Positions 5,787-6,678 of a stretch of DNA of 6,678 bases are shown here, piece after piece. The notes under the pieces are model-generated. The model saw only the letters and a program-made list of their open reading frames with translations. It had not been told where the DNA came from and ran no database searches. Position 1 is the first letter of the stretch; every line of letters begins with the position of its first letter. The position numbers and the translations under genes are program-made. The stretch comes from Spirochaetia bacterium (GTDB lineage Bacteria > Spirochaetota > Spirochaetia > PWKH01): positions 1 through 6,678 of the forward strand of contig SKXS01000082.1 in the NCBI GenBank assembly GCA_007128345.1. The letters run 5' to 3'.

Positions 5787-6678
5787 TGATAGCCTCCTCT
5801 TCAGCCGCCGCGAGGCTCAGACGTTCCATTTCACGAAGCTTCTTCATATGGACTACAACCAGATATACACTGAGTATGGTAGAGAAGAGGTCTGCCAGGG
5901 GCTGGCTGAGGAAAACACCGGTAACCCCAAAGAATCTCGGCAAGGTGAGCACCAGGGGAATGAGGAACAATCCCTGCCTGGCCGTTGCCAGCAGGGTCGT
6001 CTCCCTTGCCCTGCCCAGCGCTTGGAACAGGTAGGAACTGATGGTCTGGAATCCAAGGATCCAGAGGGTTGCCGACATGTACCGCAGGTAGCGTGCACCA
6101 TACGCAATCACCTCAGGATCCCGGCTGAATACAAAGATTATCCATGGGGCAAAGATGAAGAAAAGCAGGGCTATGCACACACTGTAGATCGTTGATGCCC
6201 TACTGGCCATGATAAAGGTTCTGCGGACCCTGGCAAACTGCCCTGCTCCGTAGTTGTAGCCCACCAGCGGCTGGAGTCCTTGGCCTATGCCGAAGTTCAC
6301 CATGATGATCAAGGCATTGAGACGGATGACGATACCCACCGATGCTATGACCTCATCGCCGAAGGAAGCTGCTGCACTGTTGAGCAGTCCCATGCTCACG
6401 CTCACCAGGGACTGCCTGATAAACGTCGGTATGCCGATGGTAAAAATCTCCTTGAAAATCCAGGCTAATAACGCTACGTAGCGCGGGTGAATGGAAATGA
6501 TGCCCCTGCCGGAAATAAAGAACCTCAGGAGATAGCACGTTACGATGCCCTGAGCGATTACCGTGGCAACCGCCGCTCCCCGCAGCCCCATCCCCAGGGC
6601 GAACATGAACAACGGATCCAGCAGCATGTTGAGCACTGATCCGATGAGCATTGCCCTGCCGCTGTAGCTCGCAGCTCC
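5770..6678 (-). CDS. MATE-family efflux transporter (partial, N-terminus beyond window)
   Basis: The C-terminal part of a multidrug and toxin extrusion (MATE) transporter, a cation-coupled antiporter of the inner membrane. The frame is open to the right edge, giving 302 visible residues; family members are near 450, so roughly the first third is missing. The ATG at 6651 is internal, because codons before it continue in frame as GAASYSGRA. Visible signatures are the LNMLLDPLFMFALGMGLRGAA segment typical of the end of the N-lobe, GIPTFIRQSLVSVSMGLLNS at the start of the C-lobe, and FGIGQGLQPLVGYNYGAG in the C-lobe, of the MepA/DinF-like prokaryotic type. A charged tail (EMERLSLAAAEEEA) ends the protein. 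It is translated before, and overlaps, the EamA gene. The substrate is unknown; drug resistance is not implied. Confidence 0.9.
   Translation of the reverse strand, partial: GAASYSGRAMLIGSVLNMLLDPLFMFALGMGLRGAAVATVIAQGIVTCYLLRFFISGRGIISIHPRYVALLAWIFKEIFTIGIPTFIRQSLVSVSMGLLNSAAASFGDEVIASVGIVIRLNALIIMVNFGIGQGLQPLVGYNYGAGQFARVRRTFIMASRASTIYSVCIALLFFIFAPWIIFVFSRDPEVIAYGARYLRYMSATLWILGFQTISSYLFQALGRARETTLLATARQGLFLIPLVLTLPRFFGVTGVFLSQPLADLFSTILSVYLVVVHMKKLREMERLSLAAAEEEAINASIH

Noticed and set aside
5763..5790. GCGGCCGC followed by TAGTGGATTGATGCAT looks like a cloning polylinker
   Set aside because: The stretch codes in both overlapping genes (MATE end, EamA start) with a good ribosome binding site and sensible flanking protein, so vector sequence is unlikely; the match to known polylinkers is only partial.
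1..6678. CRISPR array, tRNA, rRNA, insertion sequence or attachment site
   Set aside because: No regularly spaced repeats, no recognisable tRNA or rRNA segments, no transposase or terminal repeats were seen on reading both strands.

Overview
The window holds six genes that can be supported, plus two candidate operators. Five genes sit in a GC-richer block (about 1170 to the right edge) that looks like a bacterial carbohydrate-metabolism locus. The left end is more AT-rich. The organism is a bacterium: genes are tightly packed, Shine-Dalgarno sites of the AGGAG type are strong, and genes overlap. The split transketolase, ROK repressor, MATE and EamA genes at moderate GC would suit an anaerobic fermenter such as a Sphaerochaeta-like spirochaete or a clostridium. 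That is a weak guess with no diagnostic marker behind it.

Left part (1-1169). A short AT-rich leader with a 25-bp palindrome (140-164) precedes an IclR-type regulator (211-840) whose effector domain is shorter than usual. Then come about 330 bases with no convincing gene, except a weak terminator-like hairpin for the gene arriving from the right.

Central part (1170-4790). A ROK-family repressor lacking kinase residues (minus strand) is transcribed divergently from a three-gene operon. The operon encodes the two halves of a split transketolase, overlapping by 8 bp, and a small isomerase of the RpiB/LacA/LacB family. The divergent intergenic region carries a 15-bp inverted repeat with one mismatch, its arm centres 30 bp apart, overlapping a plausible promoter for the operon. 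The simplest reading is that the ROK protein represses the operon, and perhaps itself, until a sugar or sugar derivative is present.

Right part (4818-6678). On the minus strand, a MATE-family transporter (5' end beyond the window) overlaps an EamA/DMT-family permease by 17 bp. This pair converges on the isomerase gene.

The most interesting point is biochemical. The transketolase keeps its ThDP-binding and catalytic residues but, by alignment from memory with yeast transketolase, has changed several residues that contact the substrate phosphate or its hydroxyls. The isomerase keeps its catalytic cysteine but lacks the usual histidines and the Gly-Gly-Arg-His phosphate motif. A transketolase pair plus an RpiB-like isomerase with altered phosphate sites is the core gene set of the sulfoglycolytic transketolase route (SqwG/SqwH/SqwI type), or of some other pathway on non-standard C4-C6 sugars. 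This is a hypothesis; the marker genes that would settle it are not in the window.
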